Translations under genes and position numbers: made by a program
Part shown: in pieces, positions 1 through 10,552 of the stretch
Layout of the letters: the number at the start of each line of letters is the position of its first letter
Position numbering within the stretch: the stretch's first letter is position 1
The notes under the pieces: generated by a model
The model's database searches: none
Told to the model about the DNA's origin: nothing
Seen by the model: only the letters and a program-made list of their open reading frames with translations
Assembly (NCBI GenBank): GCA_950295325.1
Contig: OX485806.1
Location: forward strand, 56,291,169-56,355,168
DNA from: Polytrichum commune
Lineage: Eukaryota; Streptophyta; Polytrichopsida; Polytrichales; Polytrichaceae
DNA: 64,000 nucleotides
Direction: 5' to 3'

Positions 1-1119
1 TCTACCTTTCATTGAGGTGGCATCCATGGCAACTCATCTGAAAAAATATCCTAATGATTTGCAAGAAAATGCTCAAAAACTATTAGTTCTTCACAACATG
101 GTTCATACTAATGTAAAACCTTACAATTGCAAAGACTTCTTGTTTCTATCTCAAACACCTTTTCATTTATGTAGCAGAAAATAAAGATACTTTAGGTAAG
201 GTTCTTTTACCTTTGATCTTGAAAGCTTTGCCATTGGAAAGTTTTCCATAAACCTCTCTATGTTTGCAAGCAATTCTTGCATCCACATTATTGAACCATG
301 ACATTCCCTATTGGAATCAATAAGAGATAAGATTGCATAAGCATTGACACCTATACAAAGGTATGTGAACAATGCTTGGAGTGAGATGGTCTCATGCCCT
401 CTTTGATTTGTTTTTCTTTATTGTTTTTCTTCTCTTCATTGGTTCACAAAAACAATATGGGATAACTTGTATCCCTCTTCGGACTAGCATGGTAGCCTTA
501 TTCTAACCTTGTTCTTTCTCATGCGTCTTCCTTTATATTTCTATTGACTACAAGCAATCTAATGTTCTACCTTCTACACTCCCAATATGACGTCGAATTA
601 ATTTTTGTCAAAACTTCAAAATTTGCAATGATTTGTGTTCCTAACAATACCACATGTACTTCCAATAATCGACACTCAATTGGGCTCGACTCAACATTGG
701 AGAAGACTACCGTACAAAGTTATATTTTAGTGACCGGAAATCCTAAATTTGATGCAAACGCATATGACATCAAGTCATGGGTTGATCTTAAATCAATCAA
801 CATAGAAGTTGATCGATTGCCAATGGACCCTTGAACTTGGAGCATGGTGGTTTGTTCCTACCTGCTCCTCAAAAAATGGAGCAGACACACGAACCACCTC
901 TATACCTTGGACACTATTGGTGTTTCTACATCCACCACCAACGCTGCAAACTGCCTAGGACATTTTTCCAAAGGACGCAAACAATCCTTAGCCAAATATC
1001 CTGACTCATTCTAGTTGTGCACAACTATCTCTTTCGGTGTTTTGTTTAGTCTTTGTAGTTGAATTTGTTGCTCGATCAAACATTGTTTTGTCCCTCCGCA
1101 CCTGGAAACGTTTGGGACC
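1..1119. other. Unassigned sequence at the left edge
   Basis: No gene family is recognisable. A plus-strand frame open from the window edge (positions 2-184, stop TAA) and a 96-codon plus-strand frame at 544-834 are present, but neither shows a known motif, a convincing splice site or a partner exon. Both could be remnants of a transposable element that continues to the left. Nothing else is seen up to the start of the LTR-like repeat. Confidence 0.3.
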
Positions 1120-2190
1120 TGTCGCAACCCTTGCTAGCTCCCTTAACAATCTTTCCAATTATCGTTTCTAGCAAAGGTTACGAGCGCTAACCCTTCACAT
1201 TCCGCCATGCTAATGGTTAGCTCCTCCTACCCCGGACCTTATAGTTCGTAAGAGGGAACCAACCCTCCTACTTTGCTTTCAGGACTCACCCCTTAATCGG
1301 TAACCCATTTCTTCGATGTGGACTTCCATCCATGGAAGTCCAATCTCATGTTGATCATCGCATTGCCGAAGCAACACTACAACAACCCGAACCATACTAG
1401 GCAACTATGGCCTCACAATGGGCCAAAGCCCATGGAGGCCGTGCCGTTCGGCCTCGGGTGGGTGAGGCCACACCACCTCACCCATATAAGCCTCTAGGAC
1501 TCTACGCAAGGCCCTACCCCACCGCCAAGAAACCTCTTGTCTCTCTACCAAGAGTTGGGGCCAAGTACACATTTTCCCTTAGCCGTTGGGCCTAGAACCC
1601 CCTAGCAGCTTCAGACCATCATAACTTCCTTGTATGATGTTTGATGCGAGCAAGCAACCACTCCGTCTTCATCTATGCTTCACGTAGATGCCAATGGACT
1701 CCTCACTTGCCCCATTCAAGAAAATATTGAGGAAGTTATGCCTGTTTGAACCTTGGCAGTCCCGGGAATCACACCCAGGCACTGCTGTCCCAGGGCGCTG
1801 TCCCGGACAGCACCCCACTCAAATGGCCATAACTCCTAGCTCACACCTCCGATTGAGGTGTTCTTGAGCGTTCTAGAATCACCACGCCATGAGCTACGCA
1901 TAGCTCTTGGCCTTACCCTCATGCCTCCTAGACTCCGTGGGTGGGAGGTGTTCCCAACGCTTGGGGCCCTCACCCACACTAGGATCACTTGGGCCCTCTC
2001 ACCAACGACGCCACAAGTCCCGGGTGTCACTCTGGGGTCCCTTTTGTGCCCATGATGTTTTGGGCACTGGTCATGGAGAGGTGCGCGATATGATCGAGTA
2101 TGAAAATTTCCAGGAAATGACCAAAGGGTATTTGAAAAGGGCATAGAAGCAAGAGTACATAGACATTAATTCTCCTATCCCCAAGCCCTA
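1120..2190. mobile_element. LTR-like dispersed repeat, copy 1 (cut by the LINE)
   Basis: This block starts TGTCGCAACCCTTGC, a TG start of the kind seen in plant LTRs. It aligns in the same orientation with 30,777-31,740 along almost its whole length. Shared landmarks include TAATCGGTAACC, GATGTGGACTTCCATCCATG, GGAGGCCGTGCCGTTC and GGATCACYTGGGCCCTCTCA. By eye the copies are about 75-80% identical. Copy 1 holds about 85 bp (near 2,090-2,175) absent from copy 2. No coding domain is attached. I read it as a solo or truncated LTR, probably Ty3-like, with the LINE 3' end inserted near 2,190. The short ORFs in it look like composition artefacts. Confidence 0.6.
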
Positions 2191-2199
2191 GATGTATAA

Positions 2200-2820
2200 T
2201 AATAAAATAAAAACAACGTCTGGGTTTTTTTTACCCTGGCGTGAATGGGAGCCCGTTCCTCTTTACCATGATCATGTTTGACCAAGTGTCATAGGGTGGG
2301 GTACTTCCTCCCTCACAGGAGGTGGGTTCCTTTAGTTTACTCACTGGTTCAATCCCTAGCCTCAACGGGGGGATGTTTGTTGTCTAGTTTTCTTTTATTT
2401 AATATCAAGAATGTGAGGTATTTAATGGCAACTTGGTGTATTTGTTTCATAAGTGTTTTGATTTCTCTTTAGGTGTTTTAAGGTTTTCTAGTTCTTTAAT
2501 TGGTTGTTCATGGATAGCCCCTCTAACTCTCGTTGTGATTGTGATGAGCGGGTTGACTTGCCACCCAGTCATTCTAAGTGTTTGCATGAGTGGGTTGTAT
2601 TTCTCGATTTTTTCCTTGTGTGCGGTATTTGGGAATCTATCATGACAGTATGTGAATTCAATGAATTGTATGACGTTTGGTGGAGTTGGTATTAGGGGAG
2701 GTTGGCTTTTAGGGGGGGCACCTAGTACGCATAGTATGCATGGTCTGAGCCTGGCTAGGCATGTGCATGGTGTGGTATGGTATGAGCATTGGAGTAGCCA
2801 TATTGGGACTGTGTTGTCTC
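2200..2820 (-). pseudogene. LINE ORF2 C-terminal tail and 3' UTR
   Basis: After the CCHC finger the minus-strand translation continues as a tail common in LINE ORF2 proteins, with a readable stretch RFPNTAHKEKIEKYNPL and TGWQVNPL around 2,560-2,640. Several stops follow, and then a non-coding 3' region containing GTGAGGGAGGAAGTACCCCACC. It finishes in a T/A-rich run near 2,200. No poly-A tail is visible on the coding strand. Plus-strand ORFs here are shadows. Confidence 0.55.
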
Positions 2821-2824
2821 ATGG

Positions 2825-3067
2825 TCAGAGGTTTTGGTGACCTGCGTTTATAAGGGCGTAGCATCTTGTATATTTGCTTGATTGTAATGAACGTACGATT
2901 TGGTGTATTGCCTTATTGTGTCTTGCTATACGCAATCCCTTTAAGTATTGGTTTGAGCATGTAGAGAGTATTTGTAGCCATGTATGTAAGGCCTTATTAA
3001 GGCATAGTGTACAGTTTGGGTTTGGGTATATGTTGGGCCAAACTATATGTTTACGGTGGTTACCCAT
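2825..3067 (-). pseudogene. LINE ORF2 CCHC zinc finger region
   Basis: The minus frame encodes CTLCLNKALHTWLQILSTC, a C-x2-C-x5-H-x8-C arrangement, followed by GLRIARHNKAIHQI. This C-terminal finger is standard in LINE ORF2 proteins and is thought to help bind the template RNA. It lies directly downstream of the RNase H module, as expected for a LINE with RNase H. All four metal ligands are kept. The frame is open for 80 codons but is disconnected from the RNase H frame by frameshifts. Confidence 0.75.
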
Positions 3068-3079
3068 GTATTGGGCGTA

Positions 3080-3892
3080 TCATAATTTTAGGGTTTGTGT
3101 GATTTGGGCGTCTGTTATTCCAGGGTTTTTCCATAATTGGTTGGAAAGTTTAGGGTTGATTTGGTCGTTGGATGTCCATTTGTCTATGTATGCAAATTTG
3201 GATTGGGCCCACTTTAATTCTTGGTTTTTGTGTTCTTTGTTAACGTATGTTTGTAGGTTTTGTATGGCACCCATGTGTGTACCGGTTGGGACCCCATTGA
3301 GCCAATATGGTGTGTTATGGGCCATATGTATCCTAGGGATGTTGGTGGGTTTGTCTAAGAGGGCTCCATTGTTTGCTAGCTGGTCTGCAATTTCATTTCC
3401 TATTATTCCTGTGTGTGCCTTGACTTTTGGATTATGATTTTGTGTGTGGACCATGTTATGTGGTTGATTATAGCGGAAATGAATAGTTTATCCAGGTGGT
3501 TGTGTTGGGATGATGGATGTCGTATATGGCTATGTATTAGATATATGTTGTTAAGGCTATCTGTAAAGATGTGTGTATCTTGTGTGTGTTGTTGTGTTTT
3601 TTGAATTGCTATGAGGAGGGCATTTACTTCAACTATGAGGATATTTTGTAGGCCTGGGAGTCTTTGTGCGATTTGAAGGTTGTTGGCGGGGCAATTTACA
3701 CCTGAGGTAGTTGTGTTCCCGATGTCGTTTCTTGTCTGGGGGGATAAATGATCCGTCGATGTATATACATTGTTGGGGTTTGGATTTAAGGGGGTGGGTG
3801 TGGTATAGTTCTATTGGTAGTTGTTGTGTTGAATGTGTGATTTCCTGGTGTTCATATATTGGGGTTTTATGCCATGCGTGTGATAGTTTCAT
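3080..3892 (-). pseudogene. LINE ORF2 RNase H domain (two frames)
   Basis: Two minus-strand frames make up one RNase H fold. The upstream piece (3,892-3,629) contains IYIDGSF, the first catalytic Asp motif. The downstream piece (3,454-3,080) contains KAHTGIIGNEIADQLAN, the His-x-Gly...Asn-Glu-x-Ala-Asp motif near the C terminus of RNase H. In LINEs this enzyme removes the RNA strand during reverse transcription. At least one frameshift separates the two parts. Position between RT and CCHC finger matches I-clade-like and some plant LINEs. Apparent initiator Met residues are not real starts. Confidence 0.8.
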
Positions 3893-5314
3893 TTTTTTCT
3901 TAGAGGGGGTTGTTTGTTGTGGATGTATTTTGGCTTGGGTGTTATAAAGCTCAAATATGTTGGTTGCGAGTGTGTTGAGTGTTATAGATTTACCTAGGGA
4001 GGGGGTTTGTATGTTAATTATGGTGGTGTATTGGTTTTCTAGTTGGTGTAAATATTTTGGCCATTCCGTTGTAGGGTTGTATTATATGGTGTTGGACGGT
4101 ATAGTTGATATTATGTGTACTTCCGCATGCGTCATTGGGAGCGGGTTCTTTTTTATGATTGATTATGATGATGGTTGTGGTATTGCGGTCTTCTTGGGTG
4201 GCCATGTGGGCCCAATGGATGGATGTCATGGCAATTTTGAGGTCTGAAGGGTGGGCCAAGCCGTTAGCTATTCCATTTTGATGAGTGTGCGAGCCCCGTC
4301 AAGCCAAATATTATGTCTTTGTTGTGTGGGGAGTTGTATTGGGTAAGTATTATTGGGCATGTAAAGGGTGAGGAGTAGTATGAATGTATAATATTATATG
4401 TTTCTACTAGGGCTTAAAGGGTGGAAGGGTGGAGGGTTTGATGGTTATTATGTGGATTGTGTTTTTTTGGTATTTTTTTTGGGAGGATAATAATATATCT
4501 TTGGGTTAGCCATAGTATTTCGATGGCAAAGTCTTGTGGTGGGGGGTTTAGGAAGTGGGTCATAGGGTGCTTTTGGTTTTGGTTATATCTTTCCCATAGC
4601 CATTGTAGTCTTGTAAGTGGCATGGTTAGGATGAATGCTCCCGTTTGGTCGCATATGTTGGATTCCGTTCCGTGTATTTGTATAGTGGGTTTGTTAGTGA
4701 TGATATCTTTGTTTGGGTTACATTCCTTAGTGTTTAATGTGAGGTTTGTGGCTATGATGGGTGGGCGGATGAATCTTTGGTCTCAGGATTGTAAGAAGTT
4801 TATGCATGAGTTGTATGTGGCTAGAGTGTTGGTTTTGAGTTGGCTTTGTAGGAATTCGTGAAGTATGAATATATTGTGGTCTAGGTAATATTATCATGGT
4901 GAAGGAGTATTGGTGCTTCCACCCATTTTGTCGTGTTAAGTGGGTGGTTATTTCATTGACATAGGAAGTGTTGTTTTATGGCTTTAGCTTCCATATGTCT
5001 TTATTAGTTGTTGTTTTGGCGTTTGTTATGGCTTGGATTGGTCTTCTGTATATGGGATCCATTTGATTGTTGGTGTTTGTGGGTGGGGTGCATGTTGGTT
5101 CTTGTTGTGGGGAGTTGTGTAGTGTGGGTGGGTTACATGGGAATAGCAATTGGGTTTGTGCTAAGACTTCTATGATGAGTTTTGGGGTAGTTTTAAATTT
5201 TTGTTTGAATTCTTTAGGGGTTAGTATTTGGAGGGTGTCAAGGTTTTGGATTTGATGAAGGGTGGTGATGTTGTAAGTGTGTAGTTTGTTGAGATATTTT
5301 TTTGAGGTTTGCTT
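3893..5314 (-). pseudogene. LINE ORF2 region between RT and RNase H
   Basis: This stretch keeps the A/C-rich coding-strand bias of the LINE and contains short minus frames (4,259-4,014 and 4,623-4,414) in positions expected for the thumb and connector between RT and RNase H. A peptide TRLQWLWERYNQNQKHPMTHF near 4,560-4,620 is readable. No catalytic motif is expected. Stops and frameshifts break it throughout. Plus-strand ORFs here are shadows. Confidence 0.5.
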
Positions 5315-6285
5315 CTACTCTGTGGAGAAGTGGGTATATTCCATGGATTGTGTCCACACAAGTTCTATTGTTGATTGTTTTATGGGAAAATGCTTTATAA
5401 TAGTATGTACATGGATTTCATATAACCTTTCGAGTAGGTATAATGTGTGTGCTATGGGTGATCTACCACATGCTTGGTATTTTAGGCGGGGGAGGTGGTA
5501 GGACCCTCCGTATTTTGCTGTGATATATTTGGTTAGGCCTTGGTAGATTTGGCCTAGTAGGCCTTGGTCATTGAGGGCATTTATTAATTGTTTACCAATA
5601 CAGTTGATGTATTCAGGGACGAGGGAGGTGGTTTTAATGCCAAAATCCTTGTTGGGGAGGTGGGTAAGTATGTTCAGTATGCTTTGGGGTAGGTTGCATA
5701 TTTCTTTGGTTAGCTTACTAAGGATTTTGTCGAGTTTTTTGATGTTTGGTTTGGAGAATGGGGCTGCATAGTAGGCGTAGGCTATTCCTGGTTTTATTAT
5801 TGTGTTGCGAACGTGTATTTTTTGCTTAATCGTGGCTGAAGATGTCATTAATAATTTGCTTTGTTTTTTAGTTTTTTCAAGGGTATTATTTATTTGGATA
5901 TTCCATTTTAGGGAGGGGACAAGATGAATGCCAAGGTATGTGTATGGTTTGTTTTGTGTGAGGATAGGGAAGGGTTGGTTTTTGAAGTGGATGTGTTGTG
6001 CGTGTATGTATGCTTTGAAGAGGGTGGGTTTTAATTTTGATTTGTATGGACACCCTGTGATTGCGCACTTAGAGAGGTTGAGGTCTAGGTATGCCCATTC
6101 TAAGAATTTTTGGAGTTTGTGAATTTGTGGTTGGATGTGTGCTACGTTATCGGTGAGGATGGCAAGATCGTTGGCATATGCTATAGTGTTACATGTGGTT
6201 GTTGATGTCTTGAGGTGGTATCCTTTGTTGTCTTTTTCTAGCCATCTGAGGAGTGGGTCTAAGAAAATGATAAGTAGGTATGGAC
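5315..6285 (-). pseudogene. LINE reverse transcriptase, C-terminal half
   Basis: After the nested insert, the minus frame resumes at FLDPLLRWLEKDNKGYH and runs through the palm. The catalytic box reads AYANDLAILTDN. LINE RTs have (F/Y)ADD here, so the first Asp is replaced by Asn at codon 6,172-6,170 (GAC to AAC), which should abolish activity. Downstream YTYLGIHL and the long thumb region follow. The open frame continues upstream into 6,286-6,466, but that part belongs to the inserted element. Together with 7,409-8,086 it makes a near-complete RT domain split by the insertion. Confidence 0.85.
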
Positions 6286-7400
6286 CCTGGGTACGCAACT
6301 CCCGTATTATATGGTCCTGATTATAATCATTTATAATGCATTTTAGTCCAATATTGAGTGATACAATTTGTTTTAATGTAGGAAACCCTTGTAGTCCTTC
6401 TAACAAAGACTCCAAAAATGTAATTATATATAGGAAATGAATATATTTTGAAGCATATAATTGCATTCAAAACCTAATTATATATATCTTTTTTAATACA
6501 TGTACCATAGGTCAAACTACCCAAATTTTTGGATTTTTTAATAAAATTTTAACATTGTGAATGATTTATAATTTTAATGGGAGACAACTATTTGTGGCTT
6601 ATAATTCTAATTGGAGGCAAATATTCGTGTGGATTTTTTTAAATTATGTATAGGCAATTTACTGGTCTAACTGTTGGGATAGAAAACTAATGATTTGTGT
6701 TAGGATACAGTTGAGATATGTATTTTTAAGACCATATACATCATATGGTGCCCCAACTACTCAAAGATATCATGGGGTATTTCAAAATATCATGGGTTCC
6801 CGGTTTAGGGTTAGGGCTTAGGGTTTGAGGCTTCTATATATTCGTTTTGAAGCTTTTGTGTTCGGTTTTGGAGTGTGCGGCTTTGCTTTGGAGCTTTTTG
6901 TGTCGTCGCTTTGGAGTGTGCTTGTGCTCATTTGGGAGGGTCATCCTTGGCTTAAACAAACACATGGATTGTGAGATGAAGCGTAGAGGCTCATGTAGTG
7001 GAGGTAGAGATAGGGAGAAGGAATATGTTACACATGTAATTGCCACAACTCCTTCCAAAAGAGGGAGACCTCGAAAGGACCCTCTATCATTTGTGAATAC
7101 TAATCCGACATCTACATTGAATACCCCTCTTAGACGCTCTACAAGGTAAAAAAACTAGGTGTTTCAATTCTTTATATACGTTGGAGTTTTTTTTAATAAA
7201 TATGCAACCCAACTTCTTTTTTTCATCTCATTTATTTAATTTGGTCTTCACCCAACTTTTTTTTCATCTCATTTTATTTAATTTGGTCTTCACCCAACTT
7301 TTTGATCATTTTAATTTGATATAATTTTTACAAAAGCCGTCCTCTAAGCCGTTTTAAGTACGATGCCCCCTGCGTATAATATGGGAGTTGCGTACCCGGG
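6286..7400. mobile_element. Terminal-inverted-repeat DNA transposon inside the LINE RT
   Basis: A 1,115-bp insert splits the RT palm. Its ends are inverted repeats: the left end begins CCTGGGTACGCAACTCCC and the right end, reverse-complemented, begins CCCGGGTACGCAACTCCC. Similarity continues through TATTATA, about 25 of 27 bases. GTATGGAC flanks it on both sides (6,278-6,285 and 7,401-7,408), an exact 8-bp target duplication. Removing the insert and one copy rejoins the LINE protein in frame. An 8-bp duplication points to a hAT-like non-autonomous element, though a 9-bp reading (GGTATGGAC) would fit a Mutator-like one. The inner sequence is AT-rich and carries a short plus-strand frame with an AT-hook motif. 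Confidence 0.85.
6964..7149 (+). CDS. Short AT-hook ORF in the nested transposon
   Basis: The first ATG (6,964) opens a 61-codon frame ending at 7,149. It is rich in Arg and Lys and contains SKRGRPRKDP, a canonical AT-hook (GRP core flanked by basic residues; codons 7,057-7,083). It ends LRRSTR. AT-hooks bind the minor groove of AT-rich DNA and occur in some transposase N termini and chromatin proteins. The frame extends upstream without ATG to 6,847. It may be the N-terminal remnant of a transposase or an unrelated captured exon. Too short to assign, and expression is unknown. Confidence 0.4.
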   Translation: MDCEMKRRGSCSGGRDREKEYVTHVIATTPSKRGRPRKDPLSFVNTNPTSTLNTPLRRSTR

Positions 7401-7408
7401 GTATGGAC

Positions 7409-8086
7409 TTAGAATGTCGCCTTGGATGGTACCTCTATTGATATGAACGGGTGGAGTCGTTCCAAAGTGGTTATCATGGAATAGGTGGTTGAGTTTGTAT
7501 ATATGTTTCGTATCAGTTCGACGGCGTCTCGGGGGTACCCTAAATCTTTTATTAGTGTGAGGAGTCTTGCATGGTCTATGGATCCAAAGGCGTTTTTAAA
7601 ATCTATGTAGGTAATATAGATGTCATTGTTGGTTAAGCGAGCGTCTTCTAGTGTTATTATTAGTGTTTGGATTTGTTGGGTCATGTTTCTTTGTGGTTTG
7701 AAACCTTTTTGGCTATAGTGTATTATTTTGTGTTTTTCGCCATAACTTGTGAGGAGCGTAGTGAGTGTACTGGTGTAGAGTTTATAAATGGTGTTAGCCA
7801 GAGCAATCGGTCTATAGTTGGTGAGTAGTAGTGGGTCAATTTTTTTGTGAAGGAGTATGGTTGTGTTGTGTTTCCAATATTGGGGTATGTTTTTTTGGTG
7901 ATAGCATTGCCAAAAGAAGAAAAATAGCATGTCATGGAAGGTTGGATGGAGGGCTTTAAGGATCTCATTTGGAATGTTGTCAGGGCTTGGGGTTTTTTCT
8001 CTTGCTAGTTTTTTAAGGCAGTTATCAAATACATCTCGAGAGAAATTTTCCGATATTGTGGAGTTGTGGGGGCCTCTTTTCTCCAT
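7409..8086 (-). pseudogene. LINE reverse transcriptase, N-terminal half
   Basis: The minus frame gives a clear LINE RT N-terminal portion: KTPSPDNIPNEILK, then LLLTNYRPIALANTIYKL (fingers), SQKGFKPQRNM, and motif A ITYIDFKNAFGSIDH with its catalytic Asp intact. Near the insertion the true frame shifts once, because an alternative frame reads HINRGTIQGDILSPY (motif B) and stops exactly at the nested element. RT copies the element RNA at a nicked target. With the half at 5,315-6,285 it forms the RT core. Apparent upstream Met at 8,086 lies inside ORF2 and is not a gene start. Confidence 0.88.
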
Positions 8087-8107
8087 AAGAAATCCGTCCT
8101 GATCATG

Positions 8108-8308
8108 TCATGGGTATTTTTGGACTGCGCATTGCCATGTTATGGGATGGTCCGTGGGGTCATCACAAAGGGGGGGTTTTCTATTAAAGGAATTTTGTTG
8201 TATTTGTAGGATTTCTTGTTTTATGTCTATTGAGTTTGTGAGTATGTTGCCCATTGTCGTAGTGTAAATACGTACACTATATACATGTGTATGTATTTTG
8301 TGTTTCAT
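8108..8308 (-). pseudogene. LINE ORF2 linker just N-terminal to RT
   Basis: The minus frame reads QEILQIQQNSFNRKPPLCDDPTDHP, which resembles the segment before the fingers in LINE ORF2 proteins, where a repeat of LQ..F is common. It ends at a stop shortly before the RT frame begins. The coding-strand base skew stops at about 8,310, where the second insert starts. Confidence 0.5.
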
Positions 8309-8310
8309 TG

Positions 8311-8991
8311 TGATTCCTTCATTTGGAGGAAAGTAAAAGGGAGTAGAATTAGATTACCTTTTTGTTTACTCATAGTTATTCTTAGTGACTTTTAGTTTAT
8401 CTTTTTTATTCTTATCTATCTTTTTTATTCTTAGTTTACTCTTATTACCCTTTTAGCCTTATTTCTAGTTTTATCATTAGTTTATTTTTAGACCAATGGA
8501 TAATTAGAAGCCATGTGATGAGGATAAGAGGAGGATTTTTGGCCTTATCTCACATGTGTGATTGAAGAGAAGAGATGTTGAGGAGACAAGAGTCTTTGTT
8601 GTGGAAAGCTCGTCGTCGTTGTTGTGTGTGTGTGGTTTTGAGAAGAAACTTGAAATAAAAAAGACAATTGCGTTTCATGTGACTGTTTTCTCTTGAATGT
8701 TTACATGCTTGAAAGAGAGTGAGCAAAAACAAAGTTGTGCTAGTTTGAGTGGAGGGAAGTCTGTTAGCTCTTGCATAGAAGGGTTGAGACTTCGACCGAC
8801 CACAAAAAGACGGACAAGTCTTTTGTTGGCAACAATCATTTGAGGGAGTAGCACTTATTGATAGATTTTTTTTTGTAAAGATTTGAAAGAAAGAAGAAGT
8901 TTTGAAGACAATTGAAGATTCGACGGTCCGGCAAGCAAAGCCAGTTGCAGCCAGAAGCCCAGTGCTTTCCTAAAGCGGACCCCTTTCTACA
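8311..8991. mobile_element. Insert of about 680 bp inside the LINE, possibly a solo LTR
   Basis: Between the linker pieces of ORF2 the G/T-rich plus-strand bias disappears and no LINE-like peptide can be read. The block has TG/CA ends if taken as 8,311-8,991 (TGATTCC... to ...CTACA). It carries pyrimidine-rich and AT-rich parts such as TTTTTTATTCTTATCTATC and has no ORF. That suits a solo LTR. No target duplication was found (flanks CATTG and CGACA differ), so boundaries and class are guesses. Confidence 0.35.
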
Positions 8992-8999
8992 CGACATCG

Positions 9000-9620
9000 T
9001 AGAGTCTTTGATGCAATTTAAGGGTGTGCTAATGAATGGTTTAAATATTTTTTTATGGATGTTCTTGGGTATAGTGTTTAGTAGGCCTGTATTTTGCGAT
9101 GGTTTTTTTGCAGTTGGTGGCAATTTGTTTGGTGATGATTTTGTGTGCTTCTATTCTGGCCGTACGACCTATAGTAGCAAGTTCTTCAATTCATTGCTTG
9201 ATGGTTGCATTGTTGGCGGGGGTGGGGGGGATGTGTGTGTTTTTTAGGGTGTATAGTTGTTGGATGTCTTGATGGCTTGGCCAACTTGTGCATGGTGTGG
9301 AGTACGCCACCCGTATTACTTTTCTAGTGGTGTGGTATATCTTGAGGTGGGATTTCCATAATTTTTGTTGCTTTTGTGGGAGGAAGTCACCTTTTTGCCT
9401 AGCTCTGTGTGACAATGGGTTGGGGGTTTGTGTATCGAGGCATGTTGCTTAGATGCATGAGCTTAAAGTGTTGATTAAATCTTGGAATTTTTTTGGGCGT
9501 TTTTCCATTCTGTTCGATTAAGGTGTGGGGTGTGTAGTTTCTGAGTGAGTGATTGTGTGGTAAGGTTGGTGGTTTCTTGGAAGTTGGTGTGTATTTGTTG
9601 AATATGTTCTGGTGGTATGG
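9000..9620 (-). pseudogene. LINE ORF2 linker between endonuclease and RT
   Basis: The minus frame at 9,415-9,191 reads LWKSHLKIYHTTRKVIRVAYSTPCTSW and continues toward ATIGRTARIEAHK. This is the usual region after the endonuclease in LINEs, with W..H and basic residues. It keeps the A/C-rich bias and is broken by stops. No catalytic role is expected. Confidence 0.5.
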
Positions 9621-9621
9621 G

Positions 9622-10528
9622 TTATGTAATTTTTGGGGTGTGTGCTATGGCTTTGTCAACTTTTTGGGCTAATGTGTTAGGGCCTAGGTCTAAGTTGACA
9701 GTGTAGTGGTTAGAGTTTTGATTTTGGTGGAGTAAGGTTGTGCATGTTATGTGCTTATGATTTGGTATGTTAGTATAGAAGCCGTCAATGAGGCTAGTGA
9801 ATGAGTAGTTTTGTCCTCCTTGTTGAGAGAGGGTTTCAATATTGCGAATTGAATGTAGATTTAGGTTATGCATAAGTCGTGCCCACTCTCTATCTTTGTG
9901 GGTGGGAGTTTGTGGTGTGCCTTTGTGGATATGTCCTTGCAATAAGATATCTCTGTTAGAGTCTCCTGCTAGTATGGTTTTGTGTGTAGAATGATGTGTT
10001 ATTAGAGTGTTAATTTGGACTATGATGTCAGGTATGAGATTTAAGTCACGTGGATGTGATGGCATATATAGGTTCATAATGAGGATTGATGTTAGTGGTT
10101 TGTTGCCTATGTTAAGTACTTGCAGGTAGGGTGAAACATTGGCTGGGGTGGCGATTTTGGTTATATTTTTAGGTGTATATATATATATTTTAATCATGAT
10201 TAGGACGCCTCCCCGAGGTGGTTCGTCCTTAGTATATTGGTGTTTTTCTTCCAGGGTTTTTTGTGTTCATATTGTTGTATAGTATTTTGTAGTCTAGGAA
10301 CATGTTGTCTATGCACATGGTATATTTGTCTTTGGTTAGTTTAGTTTTTTGTATTAGGATAATGTTGGGTTTGTTGTGTGTGATATGTATAAATTCTACA
10401 ACGCATGGTAGGCTAGAGCTTATATGCCATGTATTCCATGTGACAATGTGGATGTTTGTGTTGTGTGTGTATTGTGGTTGGAGGGGTTGTTCATGTGTGG
10501 GATTGTGGGTGTTTGTGTAGCCAGCCAC
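9622..10528 (-). pseudogene. LINE APE-type endonuclease (frameshifted, active site lost)
   Basis: Two minus frames (10,528-10,229 and 10,197-9,622) make up an exonuclease-endonuclease-phosphatase fold. Readable motifs are HIVTWNTWH (N-terminal Asn), IILIQKTKL, NLYMPSH, LAGDSNRD, FTSLIDGF and SNHYTV. The enzyme nicks target DNA to prime reverse transcription. Two key acids are gone: the Glu of LQETKL is Lys (codon 10,348-10,346), and the SDH motif is SNH (Asn codon 9,711-9,709). A frameshift lies between 10,229 and 10,197. The upstream part is in the same frame as the 2A-like motif at 11,101-11,060. Confidence 0.85.
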
Positions 10529-10552
10529 ATGTTGGGTGCGTTGGGCAATTGC

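Noticed and set aside
2874-3437. 187-codon plus-strand ORF rich in Cys and Trp
   Set aside because: It is the antisense shadow of the LINE CCHC and RNase H regions. The strand skew keeps it open.
5315-6466. Single 383-codon RT ORF
   Set aside because: The first 60 or so codons lie inside the nested TIR element. The RT part only runs from 6,285 downward.
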